This document shows, in pieces, positions 27,365-36,676 of a stretch of 64,000 nucleotides of DNA (position 1 is its first letter; each line of letters begins with the position of its first letter). The stretch is from Actinomadura mexicana (GTDB taxonomy: Bacteria > Actinomycetota > Actinomycetes > Streptosporangiales > Streptosporangiaceae), in NCBI RefSeq assembly GCF_900188105.1, contig NZ_FZNP01000005.1, positions 62,001 through 126,000 of the forward strand, read 5' to 3'. The notes below the pieces were generated by a model. That model saw only the letters and a program-made list of their open reading frames with translations, searched no databases and was not told where the DNA came from. The translations under genes were made by a program, and so were the position numbers.

Positions 27365-28597
27365 GCCGGTCAGCAGGAGGGCCCCGACGGCGGCGGCCGA
27401 ACCCGTCACGGCCAGGACCGTCCCCGCCAGGACGAACATGCGCATCGGCACGCGCACGTCCCAGCGCCGGCACCACTCGAACCACAGCAGCGTCGCCAGC
27501 GACCCCCAGGGCGTGATGACGGGCCCCACGTTCGTCCCGACGAGCAGCGAGAGCAGCTGGTCCTTGTTCGAGGCGGGCACGGCCGATTCCCCGGCGACGT
27601 AGGCGGGGAGGTTGTTGAGGACGTTCGACAGCCCCGCCCCCGAGAACGCGGCCCGCACGGCCCCGCCCGTACCGCCGTCGTCGCCGATCAGGGCGCGCAT
27701 GGCGTCGTCCAGCCCGAATCGTTCCAAAGTGGGGACGACGAGGAACAGCCCGGTGACGAACACCATGAGCTGCCAGGGGATGAGCGCGGGGCGCAGCACC
27801 GACCGGTCGCGCACGGCGAAGGCGACCGCGGCCACGGCGGCGGCGGCGGTCGCGGCGAGGCCCAACTGGATCCCGGTGTGCACGCCGGCGAGGATCGCCC
27901 CGATGAACAGCAGGCACGCGGCGCCGGTGGCGGAGAACAGCACCCGGTCGCGGACGGGCACCGGGGCGGGCGGGTCGTAGGTCTGCTCGCCGCGCATCCG
28001 CCGCCGCCAGTAGAACACCCACAGCAGCACCATGGTCACGGCCAGCACCGCCAGTTGCGGCACCCACATGCGCGCAGCGAACGCGCGGGTCTCCAACGCC
28101 ACGCGGTCGGCGGCGAGCAGGTTGGTCAGGTTCGACACGGGGAGCAGGAGGCTCGCGGTGTTGGCCAGCCACACCGTCGTCATGGCCAGCGGGAGGGTCG
28201 CTATCCGCGCGCGCGCCGCAAGAGCCAGCATGACCGGGGTCAGCAGTACCGCGGTCGTGTCCAGGTTGAGGAAGACGGTGGTGAGCGATGCGAACGCCAC
28301 GCACAGCAGGAACAACGCGAAATAGTTGCCGCGTCCGGCCTCGGCCATCCGCTGCGCGATCGCGTCGAAGACCCCTGCCTCCTTGGTCAGCTCCGCGAGG
28401 ATGATGACGCTGAACAGGAAGAGCAGCAGGGGCGCGATCCGTCCGACGCTGGAGCGGGCCGTGTCGGCGGGAAGCAGGCCGGTGGCGACGAACACCAGGC
28501 CGAGCACCAGCACGGCGATACGGATCCAGTCGAGAACGCCCAAGGAGCCGGCGGCACGGCGCAGGGCCTCGGTCGGAGGGGGCGGCACGCGCGTCAT
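27362..28597 (-). CDS. ArsB/CitM-type (SLC13-like) ion permease
   Basis: 411-residue integral membrane protein with about ten to twelve hydrophobic segments, in two homologous halves. TTVFLNLDTTAVLLTPVML and LLLPVSNLTNLLA in the first half, and GLSNVLNNLPAYVA and TNVGPVITPWGSLATLLW in the second, are typical of the ArsB/CitMHS ion-transporter superfamily. It could export arsenite, but no arsenic genes are adjacent (the arsR-like gene is 12 kb away), so the substrate stays open. Confidence 0.85.
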   Translation of the reverse strand: MTRVPPPPTEALRRAAGSLGVLDWIRIAVLVLGLVFVATGLLPADTARSSVGRIAPLLLFLFSVIILAELTKEAGVFDAIAQRMAEAGRGNYFALFLLCVAFASLTTVFLNLDTTAVLLTPVMLALAARARIATLPLAMTTVWLANTASLLLPVSNLTNLLAADRVALETRAFAARMWVPQLAVLAVTMVLLWVFYWRRRMRGEQTYDPPAPVPVRDRVLFSATGAACLLFIGAILAGVHTGIQLGLAATAAAAVAAVAFAVRDRSVLRPALIPWQLMVFVTGLFLVVPTLERFGLDDAMRALIGDDGGTGGAVRAAFSGAGLSNVLNNLPAYVAGESAVPASNKDQLLSLLVGTNVGPVITPWGSLATLLWFEWCRRWDVRVPMRMFVLAGTVLAVTGSAAAVGALLLTG

Positions 28598-28623
28598 GAT
28601 TCCATAGGCGCCCCGCCCCGCTT

Positions 28624-28714
28624 CCACGGGCTGCGCCGCCATGCCGCCACGGGCTGCGCCCCCATGCCGCCACGGGCTGCGCCCCCATGCCGCAAGGGGC
28701 TGCGCCGCATGCCG
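28624..28714. repeat. 23-bp tandem repeat (4 copies) between permease and NLR-like genes
   Basis: Units begin CCACGGGCTGCG and end CATGCCG: three of 23 bp and one of 22 bp (28624, 28647, 28670, 28693). It fills most of the 171-bp gap between two divergent genes and so sits in their promoter region. Confidence 0.75.
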
Positions 28715-28768
28715 CCACAGGTGGTCGGGGCGCTGCTTTCCGGCCGTGCTCCGCGCGATACTGGCGCC

Positions 28769-31700
28769 ATGACAACCCCCGGCCACCCCCAGGAGCGTCC
28801 GACCGACTTCTTCATCAGCTACTCGCCGGCCGACGAGCGGTGGGCGTCCTGGATCGCCTGGCAACTGGAGGCCGCCGGGCACCGCACGATGATGCAGGCG
28901 TGGGACTTCGTGCCCGGGACCAACTTCATCGACTACATGGACCGGGGCCTGTCGGAGGCCAAGGCCGTGGTGGCGGTGCTGTCGCGCAACTACCTGCGCT
29001 CGCGGTACGGGCGGCTGGAGTGGATGGCGGCGCTGCGGGCCGACCCGGACGACCCGGCGCGCAAGCTGGTCACGGTCCGCATCGAGGACTGCCCGATCGA
29101 CGGCCTGCTCTCCACGATCACCTACGTGGACCTGGTGGGGGTGGACGACCCGGACGAGGCGCGGCGGCTGCTGATGCGGCGCATCCAGGAGGCGCTCGCG
29201 GGCCACGCGCGTCCCCTCGACGGCCCTGGCTTCCCCGGAGCGGGGCAGAACCGTCCCGGCCCGCTTCCCGGTGGCCGGGAACCGCTGGTGGGCCGCCTGG
29301 AGGAAACTGACGGGCCCGGGGGCGGGCGGCCCGAGCCGACCGGGGAGCGGCCCGTCCGGCGGGCGCCCGTCGCCGCGCCGGCGTTCCCGGCGGCGGACGC
29401 CGGGCAGGAGCCGCGCGAGCACCTGACCGTCCTGCACGTCTCCGGCCCCCGGTTCGGCCGGACGCTGGCCGAGCCCGGCGAGCCGACGACCGCGACCGAG
29501 CTGCAGGACCGGATCTGGAGCGATGTGACCCGGCTCGCCGACTCCGGCGTGCCGCGGCCCGACCTGCTCGTCGTCACCGGCAACATCACCCACTCGGGCA
29601 GCCGCAAGGAGTTCGCCGAGGCGCTGTCGTTCCTGACGAGCCTGCGCGCGCTGCTGGGCCTGGAGGCGCAGCGCGTCGTGGTGGTGCCCGGCACCCGCGA
29701 CGTCACCCGCGCGGCCTGCCAGGCGTACTTCTCCAGCTGCGAGGCCGACGACATCGAGCCCCAGCCGCCGTACTGGCCGAAATGGCGGCACTACGCGAGC
29801 CTGTTCAAGGAGTTCTACCAGGGCATCGACGCGCTCATCTTCGACAGCGCCCAGCCGTGGACGCTGTTCCCCGTCCCCGACCTGAAGGTCGTGGTGGCCG
29901 GGCTCAACTCGACGCTGCCGCAGACCCACCGCGAGGAGGACCGCTACGGGCGCGTCGGCCAGGCGCAGGCCGCCTGGTTCAACCAGCGGCTGCGGCACTT
30001 CGAGGACGAGGGCTGGCTGCGCCTCGGCGCGATCGAGCACACGCCCGTCGCGGGCGAGCCCGGCGCGCTGCGCGACCCCGAGACGGTGGAGACGCTGCTC
30101 GCCGGCCACGTCAACCTGTTCTTCCAGGGGACGGAGTCGGAGTACGGCGCCGTCCCGCTGCTGGCGGGCGACGTCCCGTCCGTCCCGGCGCTTGGCCCCG
30201 GCCGGCACCAGCTCGTCGTCGTGCGCGGGGACGGGCTGGAGCGCTGGATCCCCGAGGACGCCGCGAGGCGCGGCCCGGAACGCCTCGAACGGTCCTGGAC
30301 GGCCGTGGGCGGAACGTTCCCGCCGCCGCTCGCGCAGACCCCTCCGGCCCCTCCCGCCCCGGAACTCGGCCCCGGCGCGGACGGCACCGCCGACCCCGTC
30401 CCCGACCCCACGGGACGCCTGCTCGACCGCCTGACGGAGGCGTGCGAGACGCGGTTCGAGCGCGCCACCATCCGGCGCGTCGTCCCGCCCGCGCGCGAGG
30501 ACGGCCGCTCCGACCCGCCGCACCTGCTGCTGACCCACCTGGAGGACGGCTTCGTCCGCCAGTACCGCATCGGCGCCCACGTGGGGCAGGTGGCCGAAGC
30601 GGACGTGGACGCGTTCGTCCGGCACGTGCACGCCGACGGCACCGACCACGGCTCGGAACTGGTGTACCTGGGGCCGGCCCCGGCGCGGTCCGTGCGCGAC
30701 GGCGCGCTGCGCCGCGGCATCCGGGTGCGCAGCCTCACCGAGTTCCAGGGCCTCGTCGACCTGTCGGAGTACGTGGCGGCCCAGACGGGGCGGCTGGCCG
30801 CCGGCGGGCTCTACCCGCCCTCCCTTTACGTCCCGCAGCGCTACCGGGAGCTCGACCGGTTCCTCCCGGAGGGCGGCCCCGACGGCCAGCGCCGGTCGGG
30901 CGCGGACGTCCACGACGACGTGGTCGGCGAGATGCTGCGGCTGCTGGCCGCCGACCACGGGCGGTTCCTGCTGCTGCTCGGCGACTTCGGCCGCGGCAAG
31001 ACCTTCGCCCTGCGGGAGCTGGCCCGCCGCGTCCCGGAGGAACTGCCGCACGTCGTCCCGATCCTCATCGAGCTGCGGGCGCTCGACAAGGCGCACTCGG
31101 TGGACGGCCTGGTCGCCGCGCACCTGGCCAACCACGGCGAGGAGCTCATCGACCTCAAGGCGTTCCACTACATGCTCCGCCAGGGCCGCATCGTCCTGCT
31201 CTTCGACGGGTTCGACGAGCTGGTGACGCGGATGACCTACGACCGGGCCGCCGACCACCTCGACACCCTGCTCCAGGCCGCCCAGGACAAGGCGAAGATC
31301 GTTGTGGCGAGCCGGACGCAGCACTTCAAGTCGCAGGCGCAGGTACTGACCGCCCTCGGCGAGAAGGTCGGCGTGCTGCCGCACCGCCGCGTCCTCGCCC
31401 TGGAGGATTTCACGCCCCCGCAGGTCCGCTCGTACCTGGTGAACCGGTACGGCGACGAGGGCGCGGCCGAGGACCGGCTGAGCCTGCTCGCGGGGATCGA
31501 GGAGCTGCTGGCGCTGACGTCCAACCCGCGGATGCTGTCGTTCATCGCCGACCTCCCCGAGGACCGGCTGCGCGCGGTCGCGCAGGCGCGCCGCGCCGTC
31601 AGCCCCGCCGACCTCTACCAGGAGATCCTGTCGTCCTGGCTCGCGTACGAGGCCGAGCGGGTCGGCGGCGCGGGCGGCCCGTCCGGCCTGGGGGCCGACG

Positions 31701-34624
31701 ACATGTGGCAGGCCGTGGGCACGCTCGCGCTGCGGCTGTGGGAGGGCGACGAGCAGTTCCTTCGGCTCGCCGAGCTGGCCGACGTCGCCGACGCCCTCAC
31801 CGGGCTCGCCGGCGGGCGGATGTCGCCGCACCAGGTGACCCACGCCGTCGGCGCCGGGAGCCTGCTCGTGCGCACGCCCGAGGGGCTGTTCGGCTTCATC
31901 CACACGTCCGTCATGGAGTGGCTCGTCGCCCGGCACATCGCGGACGGGTTCGCCGAGGGCGAGGCACCGGCCGCCCTCAGCCGCCGCGCCCTGACCCAGC
32001 TCGCCGTCGACTTCCTGTGCGACCTCGCCGACGCCCGCGCCTGCCAGGAGTGGACGGCCCGGGTGCTCGCCGACCCCGAGGCCGACGACATCGCCCGCGC
32101 CAACGCGATCCGCATCACGACGCGGCTGCGCACCCCCGCGCACACCGACCTGCGCGGCGCCCGCCTGCAGGGCGAGGACCTGTCCTACCGCGACCTCCAG
32201 GAGGTCGACCTCACCGGCGCCGACCTCACCGACGCCCAGCTCGTGGGCGCGAACCTCTCGCGCGCCGTCCTGCGGGACGCCTCGCTCGCCGGGGCGCGCC
32301 TGGACGAGGCCACCCTGACCGGGGCCGACCTGCGCGGCGCCGACCTGTCCCGGGCCCGCCTGGCCCGCGCCGACCTGCGGGACGTCGCCGTGGAGGGCAG
32401 CCGCTGGACCCGCGCCGCCCTCGTGGACGCCGCACTCCCCGACCGCGTCGCGGCCGCCCCCGAACTGCGCGAGGCGGCCATCGCGCCGGGCCGCCCGATC
32501 GACATCCAGGTCGCGCCGGCCGCGGTGGGCGTCCCCTACGGCTTCCACTTCCAGACGAGCCGCCTCCCCCAGCCGCTCGCCTACAGCCCCGGAGGCTCCG
32601 TCCTGGCCGTCGGCAGCGAGGACGGCGGCGTCCTCATCTGCGACGCCGTCACGGGCACACCGCTGCGCAACCTCCAGGGCCACACCGACCGCGCCTACGC
32701 GGTCGCCTTCGACCGCGCGGGAAGCCTCCTGGCGAGCGGGTCCGCCGACGGCTCCGTCCGGTTGTGGGACCTCGCCACCGGCCACACCGCGCACACCTTC
32801 GCCGTCCACCCCGACGGCGTGTGGCCGCTGGTGGTCGGGGGACGCTCCCCCGCGGGCGACGACCTCGTCGCCGCAGGCGCCGCCGACGGCACCGTCCGCG
32901 TGTGGGACACCCTGTCCGGCCTGCTCCTGCACGAGCTGCCCGGCCACACCGCCCCCGTCTACACCGCCGTGTTCGACCCCGCCGGCTCGCTCATGGTCAC
33001 CGGCGACGCGGGCGGCACCCTGCGCGTCTGGGACCTCGCCACCGGCGCGCTGCGCCGCGAGCTGGCCGGCCACCACGGGGCGGTGTTCCGCGCCGTGTTC
33101 CACCCGGACGGCTCCCTGCTCGCCGCAGGGGACGAGGCGGGCGTCGTCCGGCTCTGGGACATCCGCACCGGCGCGATCCGCCAGGAGCTCCTCGGCCACA
33201 CCGGCCGCGTCTACGCCATCGCCTTCCACCCGGACGGGGACCTCCTCGTCACCGGCGACACCGACGGGACCGTCCGCATCTGGGAGGACGGCCGTCAGCG
33301 CAGCGTCCTCACCGGCCACGGCGGCGGCATCTACCAGGCCACCTTCAGCCCGGACGGCGGCCGGCTCGCCACCGCCGACAGCGCCGGGTCCGTCCGCCTG
33401 TGGGACCCGAGCACCGGCCGGCAGCGCCTCGAACTGGCCGGGCACCGCGGCGCCGTGTGGCCGTTCGCGTTCCGCCCGGACGGCGCCCAGCTCGCCACCA
33501 GCAGCAACGACGGCACGGCCCGGCTGTGGGACGCCGAGAACGGGCAGTGCCGCGTCGTGCTGCGCGGCCACGGCCGCCGCGTCACCGGCGTGGCGTTCAG
33601 CCCCGACGGCGGCATGCTCGCCGCCAGCGGCAACGACGGCCTCGTCCGGCTCTGGGACCCGCGCTCCGGCCGGATGATCCGCGAGCTGCGCGGCGTCGCC
33701 GACAACCTCACCTCCGCCGCGTTCAACACCCGCGACTCCCAGCTCGCCACCGCCACCAACGACGGCGGCGTCCACCTGTGGCAGGCCGGGACGGGCACGT
33801 TCGAACGCGAGCTGAACGTCGAGACCGACCACGTCTGGGCGCAGGCGTTCGCGCCGTCCGGGGACGTCCTCGCCACCGCCAACGACGACGACTCCGTCCG
33901 GCTCTGGTACTGGACGACGGGCCGCGAGATAGTCAACCTGGCCGACCACCGGGGCCGCGTCCGCTCCATCGACTTCCAGCCCGGCGGCGCCCTGGTCGCC
34001 ACCGGCTGCGACGACGGCGTCGTCCGCCTCTGGAGCCCCCGCACGGGCGAACTCGCCGCCGCGCTGCGCGGCCACGGCGACCGCGTGTACCAGGTGTCGT
34101 TCTCACCGTCCGGGGAGACGCTCGCCAGCGCCAGCAACGACGGGACCGTCCGCCTCTGGGACCCGTCCACGGGCGATCTCCTGCACGCCCTCACCGAGCA
34201 CACCGGACGCCTGTGGACGACCGCGTTCCACCCGTCCGGGACGATGCTCGCCAGCGCGGGCGACGACATGGTCGTGCGCCTGTGGAACCCGTCCGACGGG
34301 CGCCTGCTGCACACCCTCACCGGCCACACCCGCCGCGTGTGGTCCGCGGCGTTCAGCCCGGACGGCTCCCTGCTCGCCACCGCGGGCGACGACGGCGCCG
34401 TCATCCTGTGGGACGTCACCGACCGCGCCGCCCCCGCGCGCCGCGCCACCCTCCTCGGCCTGGCCGAGGGCTGGGCCGCCCTGGCCCCCGACGGCCGCTA
34501 CAAGTGGGAGGGCAACGCCACCGCCGAGTTCTGGTACGCCGTGGGCATGTGCCGCTTCGAGCCGGGCGAGCTCGACCCCTACCTCCCCGAGGTCCACCGC
34601 CTCCCCCTCGACGCCCCGTTCTAG
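28769..34624 (+). CDS. TIR / pseudo-phosphoesterase / NACHT / pentapeptide / WD40 protein (NLR-like STAND ATPase)
   Basis: 1951 residues. Domains in order: TIR (about 11-145; [12 protein letters not shown], putative catalytic Glu84 in RLEWM, as in NADase TIRs); calcineurin-like phosphoesterase fold (about 217-497) whose metal motifs are all altered; NACHT ATPase (Walker A GDFGRGKT 738-745, Walker [10 protein letters not shown] with Asp813); pentapeptide repeats (about 1125-1235); about 15 WD40 repeats (about 1264-1900); and a C-terminal cap ([15 protein letters not shown]). This is the sensor-switch-effector plan of bacterial NLR-like immunity proteins: WD40/pentapeptide would sense, NACHT oligomerise and TIR act on NAD. 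It starts at ATG 28769 and stands alone. Its role in phage defence is inferred. Confidence 0.9.
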   Translation: MTTPGHPQERPTDFFISYSPADERWASWIAWQLEAAGHRTMMQAWDFVPGTNFIDYMDRGLSEAKAVVAVLSRNYLRSRYGRLEWMAALRADPDDPARKLVTVRIEDCPIDGLLSTITYVDLVGVDDPDEARRLLMRRIQEALAGHARPLDGPGFPGAGQNRPGPLPGGREPLVGRLEETDGPGGGRPEPTGERPVRRAPVAAPAFPAADAGQEPREHLTVLHVSGPRFGRTLAEPGEPTTATELQDRIWSDVTRLADSGVPRPDLLVVTGNITHSGSRKEFAEALSFLTSLRALLGLEAQRVVVVPGTRDVTRAACQAYFSSCEADDIEPQPPYWPKWRHYASLFKEFYQGIDALIFDSAQPWTLFPVPDLKVVVAGLNSTLPQTHREEDRYGRVGQAQAAWFNQRLRHFEDEGWLRLGAIEHTPVAGEPGALRDPETVETLLAGHVNLFFQGTESEYGAVPLLAGDVPSVPALGPGRHQLVVVRGDGLERWIPEDAARRGPERLERSWTAVGGTFPPPLAQTPPAPPAPELGPGADGTADPVPDPTGRLLDRLTEACETRFERATIRRVVPPAREDGRSDPPHLLLTHLEDGFVRQYRIGAHVGQVAEADVDAFVRHVHADGTDHGSELVYLGPAPARSVRDGALRRGIRVRSLTEFQGLVDLSEYVAAQTGRLAAGGLYPPSLYVPQRYRELDRFLPEGGPDGQRRSGADVHDDVVGEMLRLLAADHGRFLLLLGDFGRGKTFALRELARRVPEELPHVVPILIELRALDKAHSVDGLVAAHLANHGEELIDLKAFHYMLRQGRIVLLFDGFDELVTRMTYDRAADHLDTLLQAAQDKAKIVVASRTQHFKSQAQVLTALGEKVGVLPHRRVLALEDFTPPQVRSYLVNRYGDEGAAEDRLSLLAGIEELLALTSNPRMLSFIADLPEDRLRAVAQARRAVSPADLYQEILSSWLAYEAERVGGAGGPSGLGADDMWQAVGTLALRLWEGDEQFLRLAELADVADALTGLAGGRMSPHQVTHAVGAGSLLVRTPEGLFGFIHTSVMEWLVARHIADGFAEGEAPAALSRRALTQLAVDFLCDLADARACQEWTARVLADPEADDIARANAIRITTRLRTPAHTDLRGARLQGEDLSYRDLQEVDLTGADLTDAQLVGANLSRAVLRDASLAGARLDEATLTGADLRGADLSRARLARADLRDVAVEGSRWTRAALVDAALPDRVAAAPELREAAIAPGRPIDIQVAPAAVGVPYGFHFQTSRLPQPLAYSPGGSVLAVGSEDGGVLICDAVTGTPLRNLQGHTDRAYAVAFDRAGSLLASGSADGSVRLWDLATGHTAHTFAVHPDGVWPLVVGGRSPAGDDLVAAGAADGTVRVWDTLSGLLLHELPGHTAPVYTAVFDPAGSLMVTGDAGGTLRVWDLATGALRRELAGHHGAVFRAVFHPDGSLLAAGDEAGVVRLWDIRTGAIRQELLGHTGRVYAIAFHPDGDLLVTGDTDGTVRIWEDGRQRSVLTGHGGGIYQATFSPDGGRLATADSAGSVRLWDPSTGRQRLELAGHRGAVWPFAFRPDGAQLATSSNDGTARLWDAENGQCRVVLRGHGRRVTGVAFSPDGGMLAASGNDGLVRLWDPRSGRMIRELRGVADNLTSAAFNTRDSQLATATNDGGVHLWQAGTGTFERELNVETDHVWAQAFAPSGDVLATANDDDSVRLWYWTTGREIVNLADHRGRVRSIDFQPGGALVATGCDDGVVRLWSPRTGELAAALRGHGDRVYQVSFSPSGETLASASNDGTVRLWDPSTGDLLHALTEHTGRLWTTAFHPSGTMLASAGDDMVVRLWNPSDGRLLHTLTGHTRRVWSAAFSPDGSLLATAGDDGAVILWDVTDRAAPARRATLLGLAEGWAALAPDGRYKWEGNATAEFWYAVGMCRFEPGELDPYLPEVHRLPLDAPF

Positions 34625-35220
34625 GACGGGGTGCGGCGGGCGAGGGAGTCCCAGAGGGCGTCGACCTGGGCCTTCAGGTCGGCGAGGGTGCCGGAGTTGT
34701 CGATGACGCGGGTGGCGACGGCACGGCGGTCGGCGCGGGACGCCTGGTTGGCCATGCGGGCACGGGCGTCCTCCTCGGTCATGCCGCGGCGGGCGACCAG
34801 GCGGTCCAGCTGCGCCTCCTCGGGGGCGTCCACGACGACGACCTCGTCGTACATGCCCGCAAGGCCGTTCTCCGCCAGGAGGGGGACGTCGTAGACGACG
34901 ACCGCGCCGGCGGGGGCGGCGTCCATCAGGTCCTGCATCCGCTCCCCCACCAGCGGGTGGACGATCGCGTTCAGCGCGGCGAGCCGGTCCGGGTCGGCGA
35001 ACACGATGCGGCCGACCTTCTCCCGGTCGAGGGCGCCGGACGGCAGCAGGACGTCCTCGCCGAACTCCGCCGCCACGGCGGCGAGGCCCGGGGTGCCCGG
35101 CTCGACCACCTCGCGGGCGATCCTGTCGGCGTCGATGACGACCGCGCCGTGCTCGCGCAGCCGCTTCGACACCTCGCTCTTGCCCGAACCGATCCCGCCG
35201 GTGAGTCCCACTTTCAGCAC
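34621..35220 (-). CDS. coaE: Dephospho-CoA kinase
   Basis: Last step of CoA synthesis: phosphorylates the 3'-OH of dephospho-CoA. 199 residues. P-loop [11 protein letters not shown] lies at the N-terminus, [15 protein letters not shown] is the substrate-side motif, and [11 protein letters not shown] and [15 protein letters not shown] are the lid and CoA-binding regions. GTG start at 35220. Its stop shares a CTAG palindrome with the stop of the convergent NLR-like gene, a 4-bp overlap. Confidence 0.95.
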   Translation of the reverse strand: MLKVGLTGGIGSGKSEVSKRLREHGAVVIDADRIAREVVEPGTPGLAAVAAEFGEDVLLPSGALDREKVGRIVFADPDRLAALNAIVHPLVGERMQDLMDAAPAGAVVVYDVPLLAENGLAGMYDEVVVVDAPEEAQLDRLVARRGMTEEDARARMANQASRADRRAVATRVIDNSGTLADLKAQVDALWDSLARRTPS

Positions 35221-35349
35221 GGGACACACCCTAACCGCGCGGCGTCCGGAGCGGACGGCCGGCCACCTCATCGAGGTCGTCGCCGACGGCATGCGCACGC
35301 GGCGGCCCTGCCGTGCGCTGGAGTTGTCCGGCAATGGCAACAAGACTTG

Positions 35350-35938
35350 TCAGGGCGCAGGTGAGGGGCGTGTCCAAGTGTCGGCGAGATCGGCCAGGTC
35401 GTTGAGTGCGCTTTCGACGCGGTCTTTGTCGCCGGTGGTGAGGTAGTCGATCTGCAGCCCGGCGTAGGCGCTGTTGAGCAGTGTGGCGTTGCGGAGGGCG
35501 GCCTCGTCGGGGACACCGTGCGCGCGCAGTACGTCGGCGACGTACCGCGCGCGGTCGGCCAGCATTCTGGGCACGTACGGTCCGGTGAGATGGCCTGCGG
35601 CGGACAGTCCCTCGATCTCGTGCAGGAGCCTGACCATCGGCAGGTGCTCGTTCATGTGCCAGGCCCACGAGGCGCGGATGACCGAGCCGAGCCCCTCGCC
35701 TTCGCGGGGGGCAGGCAGCGCTTCCAGCCTTCCCTTCTGGCGGCGGTCCAGGTGCTCCAGGGACCGCGCTGATCAGCTCGTCCTTGGTGGCGAAGTGGTG
35801 GGTGAGCACGTAGGTGCTGTGGCCGAGCGCCGCGGCGAGCGGGCGCATCGACAGCTGCGCGATGCCGTGTTCGGCCAGGTAGTCGACGATGGCGTCGAGC
35901 AGGTGGATGCGGCGCCGCGGATCGCGGGGTCTGGCCAC
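35350..35938 (-). pseudogene. TetR-family regulator broken by a 1-bp frameshift
   Basis: Frame 1 gives an intact HTH (IVDYLAEHGIAQLSMRPLAAALGHSTYVLTHHFATKDELISAV) and then junk. With one base removed from the three-base run at 35760-35762, the next frame continues LEHLDRRQKGRLEALPAP and on through MNEHLPMVRLLHEIEGL to a proper stop at 35350. So a ~195-residue TetR protein is split by a single extra base. It is either a recent pseudogene or a sequencing error; the rest looks undecayed. Confidence 0.75.
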
Positions 35939-35983
35939 GTCGGCTCCTCTCCCGCTTCCCGGGACGACTGGGGTGGAGTTCCG

Positions 35984-36475
35984 CTAGGCGGTTCCGGCGG
36001 GGACGAGGGCCTTGCGCATGTGCACGAGCGTGAGGTGCGCGGCGACGCGCTCCCGGTGCGTCTCGGAGTAGCCGAGCCGCCGGTACAGGCGCAGGTTCGT
36101 CTCGCTGAGGTGGCCGGTGAACAGCACGCACGCGTCGGCGCGCCCGGCGATCTCGGCCTCCAGCTCCGTCAGCAGGCGCCGCCCGATGCCGCGGCGCTGC
36201 AGGTCGGGGACGACGACGAGCCGCCCGATGAGGCACGTGCGGTCGCTGAACTGGGCGCGCACGGCGCCGACGAGGCGGCCGTCCACGACCGCCTTCAGCG
36301 CCACGGCGTCGCCCGACAGCACCTTGCGCAGCTGCTCGGCCGACTCCACCAGCGGGGGGATGAACGGGTCGCCGTACAGCTGCGCCTCCGAGACGTAGGC
36401 GGCCCGCTGGACGGTCATCATCTCCCCCGCGTCCCCGGGGGCCGCCCGCTCGATCGCGACCGTCTCGGCGCTCAT
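35984..36475 (-). CDS. GNAT-family N-acetyltransferase
   Basis: 163 residues. The acetyl-CoA motif LVVVPDLQRRGIGRRLL is clear, followed by CVLFTGHLSETNLRLYRRLGY. The start MSAETVAIERA at 36475 is used because in-frame sequence upstream is the 54-bp DNA repeat. Substrate unknown. Confidence 0.85.
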   Translation of the reverse strand: MSAETVAIERAAPGDAGEMMTVQRAAYVSEAQLYGDPFIPPLVESAEQLRKVLSGDAVALKAVVDGRLVGAVRAQFSDRTCLIGRLVVVPDLQRRGIGRRLLTELEAEIAGRADACVLFTGHLSETNLRLYRRLGYSETHRERVAAHLTLVHMRKALVPAGTA

Positions 36476-36500
36476 GGGCGGTCTCCTCGCGGGAGGCCGG

Positions 36501-36640
36501 CCCCCCGCACCCCCCGCTTCGCTTCGCTCATGCGCATCCCTTGCGGGGGGACGACCCCCCGCACCCCCCGCTTCGCTTCGCTCATGCGCATCCCTTGCGG
36601 GGGGACGACCTCCCGCACCCGCCCGGTTCGCTTTGCTCAC
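36501..36640. repeat. 54-bp direct repeats forming hairpins (two perfect copies plus a degenerate third)
   Basis: Units at 36501-36554 and 36555-36608 are identical; 36609-36640 is a diverged partial copy. Each unit has CCCCCCGCA and TGCGGGGGG arms around a loop with CGCTTCGCTTCGCTCATGCG. They lie after the end of the EEP gene and before the GNAT gene on the same strand, so they could act as terminators or REP-like elements. Confidence 0.8.
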
Positions 36641-36676
36641 TTGGTGACCCTAGCGGCGGGCGCCGCCGGCGTCCGC

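Noticed and set aside
27362..28597. Permease as part of an ars operon
   Set aside because: No arsR, arsC or arsenite-related gene adjacent; the ArsR-like gene is over 12 kb away.
32560..34470. Periodic DNA similarity across the WD40 region, possibly a CRISPR or minisatellite
   Set aside because: Period of about 126 bp follows the WD40 protein repeat and is too diverged at DNA level.
29782..35364. Second giant plus-strand ORF within the NLR-like gene
   Set aside because: Repetitive Arg/Pro shadow of the WD40 coding sequence.
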